A DNA stretch of 64,000 nucleotides from Actinoplanes sichuanensis (GTDB lineage: Bacteria; Actinomycetota; Actinomycetes; Mycobacteriales; Micromonosporaceae), in assembly GCF_033097365.1 (NCBI RefSeq), contig NZ_AP028461.1, forward strand, positions 2,542,001 to 2,606,000, given 5' to 3'. A program made the translations under genes and the position numbers. Each line of letters opens with the position of its first letter. Within the stretch, counting starts at the first letter, position 1. The notes under the pieces are model-generated. The model was not told where the DNA came from and made no database searches. It saw only the letters and a list, made by a program, of their open reading frames with translations. Positions 48,661 to 57,589 of this stretch are shown piece by piece.

Positions 48661-50505
48661 TCACTCCAGTGGTACCCGCACCAGGGATCGTGGTTCGCGG
48701 CCGGCGAGCAACCAGCCGAGGACGGTGGCGATCAGTGGCACGCCGACGGCGATCACGGTCAGATCGATGATCGGTACGCGTGCCAGTTCGCGGAGTTGCT
48801 CGGCGGAGGAACCGGCCAGGATGACGGTGTATGCGGCGCCGATGCCCAGGACCGCGCCGAGGAGCGCGAGTCCGCCCGCGGTCGCCGAGGTCAGGGTGCG
48901 CCGAATGCCCCGGGTCGCGCCGACCGCGGTCAGGGTGCGCAGGTCACCGGCCGCCTCGGCTCTGATCAGGCCGACGGTCACGGCGAGGATCACCAGCGCG
49001 AGCAGCGCTCCGGCGGTGGTGGCGATGGTGCGCAGCGCGAGTAACTCGTCGCTGTCGGCCGGGTCCGATTCGAGGACTCGCGCACCGATCACGATCGCGG
49101 CCGGGATCGCCAGCGCCACGCTGATCGCGGCCAGCGCGGCACTGGATCGGGCCTGGTGGCGGGCGAGGTCGCGGAACGCCAGCCGGGTGACGACGGGAAG
49201 TCCGGCGGCGGCCGCCGCGAGCAGCCGGATCGCCGACGGCCCGATCGACAGCAGGGCGAACCCGATCGCGAGCGTGCCACCCACGACCAGTGCCACGTCG
49301 CCGACCGAGAGCGCGTCGCCGTCGGCGGGCCGGTTGCTCTGCACCAGCCGTAACGCCACGACGCCCAGCACGACCAGCACGGCTGCGGCCACGGCGGACC
49401 GACGTGCCCGTTCGGGCCGTGGCGGACGGGCGGACAGCGCGAGCGTCACCGGAAGCCGCGCCGCGGAGTGCGCCGGTCGCCAGGCGGCGACGGTGGCGGC
49501 CAGGATCGTGAGCAGGACGGTGACGGCGATCTGGCCCCACGGCAGATCGAGCGGACCGATCCGGTGACCGGCCGCGGTCTCGAACCGGGGCGTGACGGCG
49601 AACCAGGCCAGGGCGCCCAGCGGCGTGCCGATCACGGCGGCGGTGGTGCCGACCGCGGCGCCGTGGGCCAGCAGGACGAGCCGCAGGTGCCGTGGGGTGG
49701 CGCCGATCGCGGCGAGCATGCCGAGCTGGCGTTGCCGCCGGTGCGCGACGACGGCGAAACCGGCTGCCGCGATGAGCCCGATGAGCAGCATCCCGACGGT
49801 GAACACGCTGAACACGCCGGCTGCCGCCTCGACCCAGACCAGCGTCGGGCGCAGGGCGTACGCCGGATGGCCGTTCGCTGCCCGGTACTGCTCGAAACGT
49901 CGTGCGGTGGCGTCGGTGAGCAGCGTGACCGACTGCGGTGACCCACCGGCGGTGGGTGCGTCGAGAATGAACTGGGCGCGCAGGTCGGCGGGGTTCTCGA
50001 CCGTGCCGACGACGGTCCAGGTGCGGCCGGCGACGGTCAGGCGGTCGCCGACGCGGGTGTGCAGACGTACGGCGATCTGGTCGGTGACCGCGGCCTCGCC
50101 GGGTGCGGTCGGGTAGCGGCCGTCGCGTAGCCGGAGCATCGGTGCGCCGTACGGCCCGGTGGGGTCCTGCCTGCGCAGTCGCACCGTGCCCGCCGAGCCG
50201 GGGCCGGGCAGGTCGGTGTGTCCGATGACCTCGACGGTGCCGAACCAGTCGCGGGCCTGTGCGATCCGGGCGTCGAGGGGCCGGTCGCCGTCGGCGTACA
50301 GGGTGAGCGATTGGCGTGCGGTGCCGAAGGCGGCGGTGGCGGGTGGGGTCGCGTGGTAGCCGGCGGACACGGCGACGACCGCGGCGGTGACGGCGACGGT
50401 CAGCAGGGTCAGCACCGCGATCTGTTGACGCCACTCGCGGCGGAACAGGCGCAGCGCCCAGCGGACGACCGCGCGCCGCGCCGGGAGTCCGCCGTTGCGG
50501 CTCAT
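48661..50505 (-). CDS. ABC transporter permease, FtsX/MacB-like
   Basis: 614 residues. An N-terminal helix (~28-48) precedes a large extracytoplasmic loop; then grouped helices at about 235-345 (FtsX domain) and a further set beyond 400, ending LLAGREPRSLVRVPLE. The family exports or extracts lipids, peptides or drugs, or works as a sensor. Two TTA leucine codons are present. The start overlaps the ATP-binding gene stop by 4 bases. Confidence 0.9.
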   Translation of the reverse strand: MSRNGGLPARRAVVRWALRLFRREWRQQIAVLTLLTVAVTAAVVAVSAGYHATPPATAAFGTARQSLTLYADGDRPLDARIAQARDWFGTVEVIGHTDLPGPGSAGTVRLRRQDPTGPYGAPMLRLRDGRYPTAPGEAAVTDQIAVRLHTRVGDRLTVAGRTWTVVGTVENPADLRAQFILDAPTAGGSPQSVTLLTDATARRFEQYRAANGHPAYALRPTLVWVEAAAGVFSVFTVGMLLIGLIAAAGFAVVAHRRQRQLGMLAAIGATPRHLRLVLLAHGAAVGTTAAVIGTPLGALAWFAVTPRFETAAGHRIGPLDLPWGQIAVTVLLTILAATVAAWRPAHSAARLPVTLALSARPPRPERARRSAVAAAVLVVLGVVALRLVQSNRPADGDALSVGDVALVVGGTLAIGFALLSIGPSAIRLLAAAAAGLPVVTRLAFRDLARHQARSSAALAAISVALAIPAAIVIGARVLESDPADSDELLALRTIATTAGALLALVILAVTVGLIRAEAAGDLRTLTAVGATRGIRRTLTSATAGGLALLGAVLGIGAAYTVILAGSSAEQLRELARVPIIDLTVIAVGVPLIATVLGWLLAGREPRSLVRVPLE

Positions 50506-51227
50506 CGGCCGTCACCGGGGGTGAGCAGTGACTCCGGCCCGGGGCCGGGGACGGTCTGATCGGCCAGTCGGCCGTCGCGGAGGAACACCACCCGGTCGGC
50601 CCAGGACGCCATCCGGGCGTCGTGGGTGACCACGACGCAGGCCACGCCGTCGTCGGCGGACCGGCGCAGCAGGCGCATCACCGTCTCACCGCTGAGCGAG
50701 TCGAGGGCGCCGGTGGGTTCGTCGGCCAGCAGTAGGCGGCGCTGCCCGACGACGGCGCGGGCGATGGCGACGCGTTGCCGTTCGCCGCCGGACAGTTCGT
50801 CGGGGTCGCGGGCGGCGCGATCGGTGAGTTCGAGCTTGGCGAGTACGTCCATCGCGGCGGCGCGGGCGGCCTTGACCGGTGTGCCGTCCAGCTCCAGCGG
50901 AAGGGCCACGTTCTCCACGGCGGTGAGCCCGGCGAGCAGGTTGAAGTCCTGGAAGACGTAGCCGATGGCCTGTCGTCGCAGGCGTGCGCGGTCGTTGCGG
51001 GACAGGTCGGCCGGGTCGTGGCCGGTGATGACGACGCTGCCGCTGGTCGGTTCCTCCAGGGTGCCGGCGATGGTGAGCAGGGTGCTCTTGCCGGACCCGC
51101 TCGGACCCATCACCGCGACGAGCTCGCCGCCGCGCACGGTCAGGTCGATCTCGCGTAACGCGTGCACCGCGGTGGGACCCGATCCGTGGGTCTTGGACAC
51201 CCGGCGCAGTTCGAGGACGGCGGTCAT
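50502..51227 (-). CDS. ABC transporter ATP-binding protein, MacB/LolD type
   Basis: 241 residues from ATG 51227. Walker A GPSGSGKSTLL at about residue 40, Q-loop VFQDFNLLAGL, signature LSGGERQRVAIARA, Walker B LLLADEPTGALD, H-loop VVTHD. Powers the permease encoded by the overlapping gene. The longer reading frame upstream is the padR gene region in another frame and is not part of it. Confidence 0.94.
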   Translation of the reverse strand: MTAVLELRRVSKTHGSGPTAVHALREIDLTVRGGELVAVMGPSGSGKSTLLTIAGTLEEPTSGSVVITGHDPADLSRNDRARLRRQAIGYVFQDFNLLAGLTAVENVALPLELDGTPVKAARAAAMDVLAKLELTDRAARDPDELSGGERQRVAIARAVVGQRRLLLADEPTGALDSLSGETVMRLLRRSADDGVACVVVTHDARMASWADRVVFLRDGRLADQTVPGPGPESLLTPGDGR

Positions 51228-51799
51228 CGTCGGATCCCGGCGATCCGGCGGCCGGCCCGGGGTGCGTCGGCCGGGCGGTCGGTGGTGGCGGGCAGGCGTG
51301 CGAGCCGGGCGTCGGCGATGTCGAGCCATCTGATGATCGCCTCGATCCGGAACAGTTCCGAGTCGGCGACCAGGGACAGCTCCACCTCGGCGTCGGTGAG
51401 GTCGGCTTTGAGTCGGGTGTACTCCTGCATCGCCTGGACGAGGTGGCGCCGGTGACTTTGGAGCAGCTGGGGCATGTCCACGCCCGGCACCCGCATCGCC
51501 ACCAGCACCTTCATGACCAGCTCGTCGCGTGGCGGTGGGACGACGTCGGGGGGAGTGAGCAGCCAGGTCCGCAGTTCGTCGGCACCGGCCGGGGTGATGG
51601 TAAACGCGTTCTGTGGTCGGCCGCCGCCGTCCTCCGACTCGACGAGGCCGTCGCGTTCGAGCCGCTGCAGGGTGGTGTAGACCTGCCCGACGTTCAGCGG
51701 CCACACCTCACCGGTCCTGGCTTCGAACTCCTGCCGTAACTGCAGGCCGTACTTCGGGCCCTCGCTGAGCAGGGCCAATAGGGTGTGCCGGATGCTCAT
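51224..51799 (-). CDS. PadR-family repressor
   Basis: 191 residues from ATG 51799. Winged helix: SIRHTLLALLSEGPKYGLQLRQEFEARTG, then VGQVYTTLQRLERDGLVES. C-terminal helical dimerisation domain (EVELSLVADSELFRIEAIIRWL). First gene of the padR-ATPase-permease operon with 4-base overlaps; it probably represses its own operon through the site at 51798-51820 and is released by the transporter's substrate. Confidence 0.93.
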   Translation of the reverse strand: MSIRHTLLALLSEGPKYGLQLRQEFEARTGEVWPLNVGQVYTTLQRLERDGLVESEDGGGRPQNAFTITPAGADELRTWLLTPPDVVPPPRDELVMKVLVAMRVPGVDMPQLLQSHRRHLVQAMQEYTRLKADLTDAEVELSLVADSELFRIEAIIRWLDIADARLARLPATTDRPADAPRAGRRIAGIRR

Positions 51800-51820
51800 A
51801 CCGAGTAATATACCGGGTAT
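51798..51820. promoter_or_regulatory. palindromic operator overlapping the padR start codon
   Basis: ATACC-G-GGTAT at 51810-51820 is a perfect 11-base palindrome; a partial copy, ATACCGAGTAAT, adjoins it and runs into the padR start codon. The placement suits autorepression. Confidence 0.65.
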
Positions 51821-51915
51821 GCAGCGGCTCGGGTCAAGCCGTCGGCCTCTACTCGACGGCATGGAAACCATCGAAACGTCACTTCAGGTCTTAAACCAAT
51901 ACTTACGGTACGGAC

Positions 51916-53112
51916 GTGGCTACCAATACTGAAAGAGGACGTTCGCTCGCGGGCGGTGTCAACGTGGCGGTCGCAGTGGCCCTGCTCGGGTTCACCGCCG
52001 CCGTCGCCGTCTCGCCCAGCACCTCGCAACCCTCGCTCACCCTGACGTCAGCGGTCGCGGTACCGACCGGCGCAGACCTCGAAGCCCGGCTCCGCGCCGT
52101 CGTCGACGGTGTGAACGGGCGCATCGCACTGCGCCCGGACGGCAAGATGTTCGCCACCGTCAGCGCCGGCACGGTACGGGTGTGGAGCACCGCCGCCGGC
52201 CGCCCGACCGGAGTGCCGATCACCGGCATCACCGGAACCGTCCACGCGGTCGAGTTCAGTGCCGACGGCGAACTGCTGGCCGTCGCCGGTGACGGCGGGG
52301 TGTCGCTGTGGGACCCGGCCACCGGCGAGCGGTCCGGTGCACCGTTGACCGGCCACACCGGAGCGGTGCGCACGGTGTCCTTCAGCTCGACCGGCAAGCT
52401 GATGGCCACCGGCGGCGACGACGGAACGGCCCGGCTGTGGGATCCGGCCACCGGTCGCTTGGTGCACACCCTGACCGGGCACACCGGCGCCGTACGCAAC
52501 GTCGTGTTCAGCCGCAACGGCAAGCGGCTCGCGACCACCGGGGCCGACGACACGGTACGGCTGTGGCAGCCCACGACCGGCCGTCCGATCGGCGAACCCC
52601 GGACCGTCGCCCCCGGACCGGTCTACGCGATGAGCTTCAGCCCCGACGGCCGGCTGCTGGCCGCCTCCGGCGGCGGCAACACCGTCCGGCTCTGGAACCC
52701 GATCACCGGCGAACCCGCGGGCGTTCCGCTGACCGGCAGCTCCGGGCCAGTGCTCGGACTCACCTTCAGCCTCGGCCACAAACTGCTGGCCACGTCCTCC
52801 GGCGGCGACAGCACCGTCCAGGTGTGGAACACCACGACCCGCCGCCCGGCCATCGCGCCACTGACCGGACACAACCGGCCGGTACGCGCCATGCGGTTCG
52901 CCCGCGGCGGGGAACTGCTGGTCACCGGCAGCGACGACGGCACCGTACGGCTGTGGAACACCGAGACCGGAGCCGCCGAAGCCGCCCCGCTGACCGGCCA
53001 CACCGGCCCGGTCTGGTCGCTGCGGATCAACGCGAGCGGCAAACGGCTGGTCACCGCCGGAGCCGACGGCAAGGTGCGGCTGTGGCACATCACCGACGAG
53101 GACCCGGCCTGA
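51916..53112 (+). CDS. WD40-repeat protein with N-terminal membrane anchor or signal
   Basis: 398 residues, GTG start. A hydrophobic segment at ~15-33 (VNVAVAVALLGFTAAVAV) is a signal or anchor, then about seven WD40 blades with repeated endings such as GDDGTARLWDPATG, GADDTVRLWQPTTG and GSDDGTVRLWNTETG, enough for one closed propeller. Likely an extracytoplasmic scaffold. No kinase domain is attached, unlike many actinobacterial WD40 proteins. It diverges from padR. Confidence 0.87.
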   Translation: MATNTERGRSLAGGVNVAVAVALLGFTAAVAVSPSTSQPSLTLTSAVAVPTGADLEARLRAVVDGVNGRIALRPDGKMFATVSAGTVRVWSTAAGRPTGVPITGITGTVHAVEFSADGELLAVAGDGGVSLWDPATGERSGAPLTGHTGAVRTVSFSSTGKLMATGGDDGTARLWDPATGRLVHTLTGHTGAVRNVVFSRNGKRLATTGADDTVRLWQPTTGRPIGEPRTVAPGPVYAMSFSPDGRLLAASGGGNTVRLWNPITGEPAGVPLTGSSGPVLGLTFSLGHKLLATSSGGDSTVQVWNTTTRRPAIAPLTGHNRPVRAMRFARGGELLVTGSDDGTVRLWNTETGAAEAAPLTGHTGPVWSLRINASGKRLVTAGADGKVRLWHITDEDPA

Positions 53113-53124
53113 TCCGGTGAACCT

Positions 53125-53154
53125 GATGGAGCACGGTCACGGCCGTGCTCCATC
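53125..53154. terminator. bidirectional hairpin terminator overlapping the end of the next gene
   Basis: Perfect 12-bp stem (GATGGAGCACGG, 53125-53136, with CCGTGCTCCATC, 53143-53154) and 6-base loop, 12 bases after the WD40 stop. Half of it is also the last codons of the convergent gene at 53137. Confidence 0.75.
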
Positions 53155-53514
53155 ATCGAGTGACCCGATCCGGTCGTCCAGCGCCTGAATCCGTTTCCGG
53201 AGGACCTTCGCGTCCCGGGCCGGCAGCGCGTGCAGCACCCGGTCCAGGATCTCCCGGTTGTCCCGCGGATCGGGGCAGCAACCGACCTCGCCGTAATAGA
53301 TCTGGTCCGCGCGTTCGTCGTCGTCGGCGCGGGCGAAACCCTCCCAGCCCTTCAGTGCGATCCACGCACCACTGGGGCCGAGGCGGGTTCGTTCGAGCCG
53401 GGCGAGGGCCCGCAGGCCCTTGGCGGACACGCCGTCGATCACGGCGATCCGTGTGCCCGGCTTGCGCCGCCGGGGCAGCTCGGCACGGACGGACCCGGGC
53501 GGCTTACGCGACAT
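53137..53514 (-). CDS. hypothetical protein
   Basis: 125 residues, basic N-terminus (SVRAELPRRRKPGTR), no membrane segment. A middle with two adjacent cysteines (YYGEVGCCPDPRDN) and a helical C-terminus (DAKVLRKRIQALDDRIGSLDDG). No family recognised. Its 3' end forms part of the terminator hairpin, so its transcript ends inside or right after the stop codon. Confidence 0.72.
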   Translation of the reverse strand: MSRKPPGSVRAELPRRRKPGTRIAVIDGVSAKGLRALARLERTRLGPSGAWIALKGWEGFARADDDERADQIYYGEVGCCPDPRDNREILDRVLHALPARDAKVLRKRIQALDDRIGSLDDGARP

Positions 53515-53574
53515 CGCTCCAAGAGGTGATCGTCATGACGGGCAGTGTTCCACGCACCCGCCGGCGACGACAAC

Positions 53575-54654
53575 CTACTTCGCCGGGCGTCGCCAGTCGA
53601 TGGTGGCCGCGACACCGGCGTGGTCGGAGGTGTATCGCGGCGCGGTCGCCCGGAACGGGTCCGCTCCGACGACCCTGGCGTCCCTCGGCGACGCGGCGCC
53701 GCCGAGCAGCACCAGATCGATCCGTGACGCCGCTTGCGAGGCCGGATTGTCCAAGCCGGGGTTCTGGCAGCACGTGTAGCCCGGCCCCGTGGTCCAGGCG
53801 TCCCGGAACCGGCCGGTCAGCAGCTGGTAGGTGTCGGTCGTACTGCCGTCGGCGGCCGAGTTGAAGTCACCGACCGCGATCACCGTTCCCGGGCCGGCGG
53901 CGGGCCCGGCGAGGAACTCGGTGACCTGGGCCTTCTGGATCTGCGGAAACCGCTGAGTCTCCAGGTGGGTGGTGACGAACCGGAACGACACCCCGTGGTG
54001 CTTCGCCTCGATGGACGCCCAGCCGTGCACCAGTTGGACCGGCGGAGCTCCTCCCGGCAGCGGCACGGTCAGCCGGGCCTGGTAGACGCCGTGGCTCGGG
54101 GCCGACCAGTGCAGGCCGGGAGTGCGGTCGTTCACGAGCAGCACGTCGCTGTCCCGCAACCGCAGCGTGCACGCCCCGATCGTGGCCGACGCGCAGGGGG
54201 CGGTCAGCGGCATCGGGCCGATGTCGGAACCGGGTGACGTGGCCGCGACCGTGTAGTGCAGGCCGCGGCGGGCGAGTGCCTGCCGCAGAACGGCCAGGAA
54301 GTCCTGGGACGGCCCGGCGCCCGGACCGGTCGTCGTCCACGTGACGACCTCCTGCAACCCGAGCAGGTCGGGACGCTCCCGCTGGATCTCGTCGGCGAGA
54401 CCCTCGGCTCGTACGGCGAAGTCGGTCGCCCGTACCTGTGCGTAGATCATCGAGACCGCCGCGAGCAACGCGGGCGTGTCCTGCACCGTGAGGGCCGGGG
54501 TGAGGTCGGCACCGAGGTAGATGTTGCGGGTCATCACCCGCAGATGCTGCGGTTCGACGGGTCCGGCCGTGGTGGGTTCGGCCCAGGCCGGCCCGGCCGG
54601 CAGCGCCATGACACTGGCGAGTGCGAGAGCGACGAATGGGGAGCGCGTTTTCAC
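53575..54654 (-). CDS. secreted endonuclease/exonuclease/phosphatase-fold protein
   Basis: 359 residues from GTG 54654 (VKTRSPFVALALASVMALPAGPAWA, a clear signal peptide). EEP-fold motifs: LRVMTRNIYLGADL, LLGLQEVVTW (metal-binding Glu), FVTTHLETQRF (His), VIAVGDFNSAADG (Asp/Asn), YTSDHAGVAATI (final Asp-His). Members include sphingomyelinase-like phosphodiesterases and nucleases. The reading frame is open much further upstream, but that lies within the divergent EAL-protein gene. Confidence 0.88.
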   Translation of the reverse strand: MKTRSPFVALALASVMALPAGPAWAEPTTAGPVEPQHLRVMTRNIYLGADLTPALTVQDTPALLAAVSMIYAQVRATDFAVRAEGLADEIQRERPDLLGLQEVVTWTTTGPGAGPSQDFLAVLRQALARRGLHYTVAATSPGSDIGPMPLTAPCASATIGACTLRLRDSDVLLVNDRTPGLHWSAPSHGVYQARLTVPLPGGAPPVQLVHGWASIEAKHHGVSFRFVTTHLETQRFPQIQKAQVTEFLAGPAAGPGTVIAVGDFNSAADGSTTDTYQLLTGRFRDAWTTGPGYTCCQNPGLDNPASQAASRIDLVLLGGAASPRDARVVGADPFRATAPRYTSDHAGVAATIDWRRPAK

Positions 54655-54960
54655 CGGCGAAGATTCCCAGACGTACGGCCGCCTTGCCGATGCCCCGATC
54701 GGAGCAGGTGACACCCGCCCCGATCGACTGCGGTGACGAAGATCGGCGCCGGTCCGGCTGTTGTGCTGCTCAACCGTCATGTCGCAGGAGGCGGTCGCAA
54801 CCCGGCCGCCGTGCGGTGTGCACGAGCAGGCACCACACCCCGTCCGAACAAGCGATCCGGAACGGGTGAGCCGGACGGCGTACCGAATCTTGAATCCCTC
54901 AAGTGGTGACCGAGCCCACCGATCACCTGTGGGAAGAACCGGACGGCACAGGAGCGGTGA
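54655..54960. other. divergent intergenic region
   Basis: 306 bases between two divergent starts. Apart from a small inverted repeat (CTTGA-ATCCC-TCAAG, 54889-54903) about 57 bases before the EAL-protein start, no coding or RNA feature is seen. Promoters for both genes must lie here. Confidence 0.4.
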
Positions 54961-57537
54961 GTGAGCGACGACGAGGGACAGGCACGGCTGTTCGGCTCCG
55001 CCTTCGACCACGCCTCGGCGGGCATGACACTGGTCGACGACTCCGGGATCTACCTGCGCGTGAACCGGGCCTACGCCGACTTCATCGGCTACACCGTCGA
55101 GGAACTCGTCGGCCGTTACTTCGGTGACTTCACCTGTACGCGGGACCACGACGCCGACGTCGCCCTGGTCGGTGATCTCATCTCCGGGGTGCGCAGCGCG
55201 ATCCTGCGGGAGAAGGAATACCGGCACCGCGACGGCCGGATCCTGCCGGCGCTGGTCTCCAGCACGCTGGTCCGGCCGATCCCCGGCGGCCGGTGGCAAC
55301 TGTTGAGCACCGTCGACTCCCTGACCGAGCAGCACAGTGCGCAGCGGCAACTGGCCGAGATGAGCTCCACCGTCGACGGCATCGTCACGGTGGATCAGGC
55401 CGGTCGAATCGTGGCGTGGAACCAGGGTGCCGAGCGGCTGCTCGGGTACACCTCGGCCGACATGCTCGGCCAGGAGTTCGCGGTCGTCGTCCCGGTGCGG
55501 GTCCGCCAGGAGTACCAGGCGGGGCTCGCGCAGTTCGTCGCCGGTGGCAGTCCGTTGCGCGGTACCACCGTCGAGGTGCCGGCCGTGCACGCCGACGGCC
55601 GGGAACTGCTGACCGAGTTGTCGTTGTCGACCTGGGCCCATGACGGGCACCCGCGCTACACGGCCATCCTGCGGGACGTGACCGTACAGCGTCGCGCGCA
55701 GCGGGCGGCCGCGCTGATCCGCCATGCCGCAGTGACGGCCAACAGCGCCGACGCCTTCGATGACGCCGCCGCCGACGTGGTGCGGGAGGTGTGCGTACGC
55801 CTGCAGTGGCGGGCCGGGCATGCCTGGATCAGCGGCAGCGAACGCGCGGTGTGGCACGTCGGTGAGCACGGGCACGACGCCGCCTGCACGCTGTCGGAGT
55901 GCGCCGCGCGAGGTGATGCGGGGAGCATGTCGGAGATGCCGGGTGACGGCGTCGCACTGATCGTCACCGACCTCGCCCGCCTCAAGCCGTGGGGCGGGTC
56001 GCTGGCCGGCTGCGGGATCGGCGCCGCCGTGGCGGTGCCGGTGCTGACCGGCGGCGAGGCGATCGGGGTGCTCTCGTTCTATCTGCCCGCCGACATCGCC
56101 ACGCCGGACCACGATCTGCTGCAGGCGCTGGAGCAGATCGGCCTGGCGCTGGGCCGGGTCGTGGAACGGCAGCGCACCAACGAGACATTGGCCTGGCAGG
56201 CGACTCACGATCCGGTCACCGATCTCGCCAACCGCCGGTTGCTGCTGGACCACATCCGCGACAGCCAGCAGGCCTGCCGCAGTGTCGCGGCGCAGAGCGC
56301 TCTGCTGCTGATCAATCTCGACCGGTTCCGGCTGGTCAACGACGCCCTCGGTTATGCGGTGGGTGACCAGGTCCTGCGGCTGGTCGCGGAGCGGCTCCGG
56401 CTCGCCGCCGGTCCGGGGAACCTACTGGCCCGGTTGAGCGCCGACGAGTTCGTCGTTCTGACCGAGCTGCCGACGGATCCCGGGAACACCGTCTCCGCCG
56501 GCCTGGCCCACCGGCTGCTGCAGGCACTGGGTGAACCGCTGACCATCGGCGGCCACGAGCTCCGGCTCCGGGCGAGCATCGGGATCCGTCCCATCCATGC
56601 CGGCAATCTGCCGCCCGGCCTCCTGCCGGCTGCCGTCCTGCGTGACGCCGACGCCGCGTTGCGGCAGGCCAAGCGTCGTGGCAAGGATCAGGTGGTGGTG
56701 TTCGACGGTGCGCTGGCGGGCACCGCGGTGCGGCGGGTCGACGACGAGATCGCCCTGGCCCGGGCCATCACCGAGGAGCAGCTCCTGGTGCACTACCAGC
56801 CGATCATCGCGCTGGACACCGGACGGCCGGTGGGCGCCGAGGCGCTGGTGCGCTGGAACCGGCCCGGTCAGGGGAGGGTCGCGCCCGATCGATTCATCCC
56901 GCTGGCCGAGGACACCGGCCTGATCATCGATCTCGGCCGCTGGGTGTTGCGCCGGGCGTGCCGGGACGCCGCGAGATGGACGTCCGAGGCCCCGGTCATG
57001 GCCGACGCGTCGGTCAGCGTGAACGTCTCGCCTCGGCAGCTGACCCATCCCCGGTTCATCGGCGATCTCGACGCCGCGCTGGCCGACAGTGGCCTGCCCG
57101 CTCGGCGGCTCACCCTGGAGATCACCGAGACCGCGTTGATCAGCGAGCCGGAGGCGGTGATGGAGACCCTGCACGAGATCCGCATCCGCGGGGTCCAGTT
57201 GGCGCTGGACGACTTCGGCACCGGCTACAGCTCGCTGAGCTACGTGCAGAAGCTGCCCGCGACGATCCTGAAGATCGACAAGAGCTTCGTCGACCCGATC
57301 ACCGGGCCGGGCGCCGGAACCTCGCTCAGTGAGGTCGTGATCAAACTCGCCGATGCCACCGGGCTGGTCACCGTCGCCGAGGGCGTGGAGAACCCGGAAC
57401 AGGCCAGCGCCCTGCGGTTGCTCGGCTGCCACCGCGGTCAGGGATACACCTGGTCGCGGCCGATCGCGCAGAACGAGTTGTCGCAGATCGCCGGAGCTCT
57501 CTCGATCGTCAGCGACGTTCCCGGCACCGCCGTCTGA
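54961..57537 (+). CDS. PAS-PAS-GAF-GGDEF(degenerate)-EAL cyclic-di-GMP protein
   Basis: 858 residues, GTG start. PAS 1 (~5-115), PAS 2 (~130-245, VDGIVTVDQAGRIVAWNQGAE), GAF (~255-405), GGDEF domain (~420-575) whose active-site loop reads LARLSADEFVVL (SADEF instead of GGDEF), and EAL domain (~595-845) with GAEALVRWN, DDFGTGYSSL and LKIDKSFV. The catalytic EAL residues look intact, so it should be a c-di-GMP phosphodiesterase with a non-synthesising GGDEF that may bind GTP as regulator. No membrane helices: cytosolic sensor. Confidence 0.92.
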   Translation: MSDDEGQARLFGSAFDHASAGMTLVDDSGIYLRVNRAYADFIGYTVEELVGRYFGDFTCTRDHDADVALVGDLISGVRSAILREKEYRHRDGRILPALVSSTLVRPIPGGRWQLLSTVDSLTEQHSAQRQLAEMSSTVDGIVTVDQAGRIVAWNQGAERLLGYTSADMLGQEFAVVVPVRVRQEYQAGLAQFVAGGSPLRGTTVEVPAVHADGRELLTELSLSTWAHDGHPRYTAILRDVTVQRRAQRAAALIRHAAVTANSADAFDDAAADVVREVCVRLQWRAGHAWISGSERAVWHVGEHGHDAACTLSECAARGDAGSMSEMPGDGVALIVTDLARLKPWGGSLAGCGIGAAVAVPVLTGGEAIGVLSFYLPADIATPDHDLLQALEQIGLALGRVVERQRTNETLAWQATHDPVTDLANRRLLLDHIRDSQQACRSVAAQSALLLINLDRFRLVNDALGYAVGDQVLRLVAERLRLAAGPGNLLARLSADEFVVLTELPTDPGNTVSAGLAHRLLQALGEPLTIGGHELRLRASIGIRPIHAGNLPPGLLPAAVLRDADAALRQAKRRGKDQVVVFDGALAGTAVRRVDDEIALARAITEEQLLVHYQPIIALDTGRPVGAEALVRWNRPGQGRVAPDRFIPLAEDTGLIIDLGRWVLRRACRDAARWTSEAPVMADASVSVNVSPRQLTHPRFIGDLDAALADSGLPARRLTLEITETALISEPEAVMETLHEIRIRGVQLALDDFGTGYSSLSYVQKLPATILKIDKSFVDPITGPGAGTSLSEVVIKLADATGLVTVAEGVENPEQASALRLLGCHRGQGYTWSRPIAQNELSQIAGALSIVSDVPGTAV

Positions 57538-57555
57538 CGTCGGGGTGCCCGGCCG

Positions 57556-57578
57556 GGCCGGCCCGGTGTGGGCCGGCC
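57556..57578. terminator. bidirectional hairpin terminator
   Basis: GGCCGGCCC (57556-57564) and GGGCCGGCC (57570-57578), perfect 9-bp stem with 5-base loop, between the convergent EAL-protein and DUF4360 genes. Confidence 0.7.
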
Positions 57579-57589
57579 GTGCCGAACCG

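Noticed and set aside
50502..51704. 400-codon version of the ABC ATPase
   Set aside because: The upstream part overlaps padR in another frame and is Arg/Pro-rich; the ATPase domain begins at ATG 51227.
53575..56253. Extended N-terminus for the secreted phosphodiesterase-like protein
   Set aside because: The open frame runs upstream through the divergent EAL-protein gene; the signal peptide begins at GTG 54654, so the longer form is not real.
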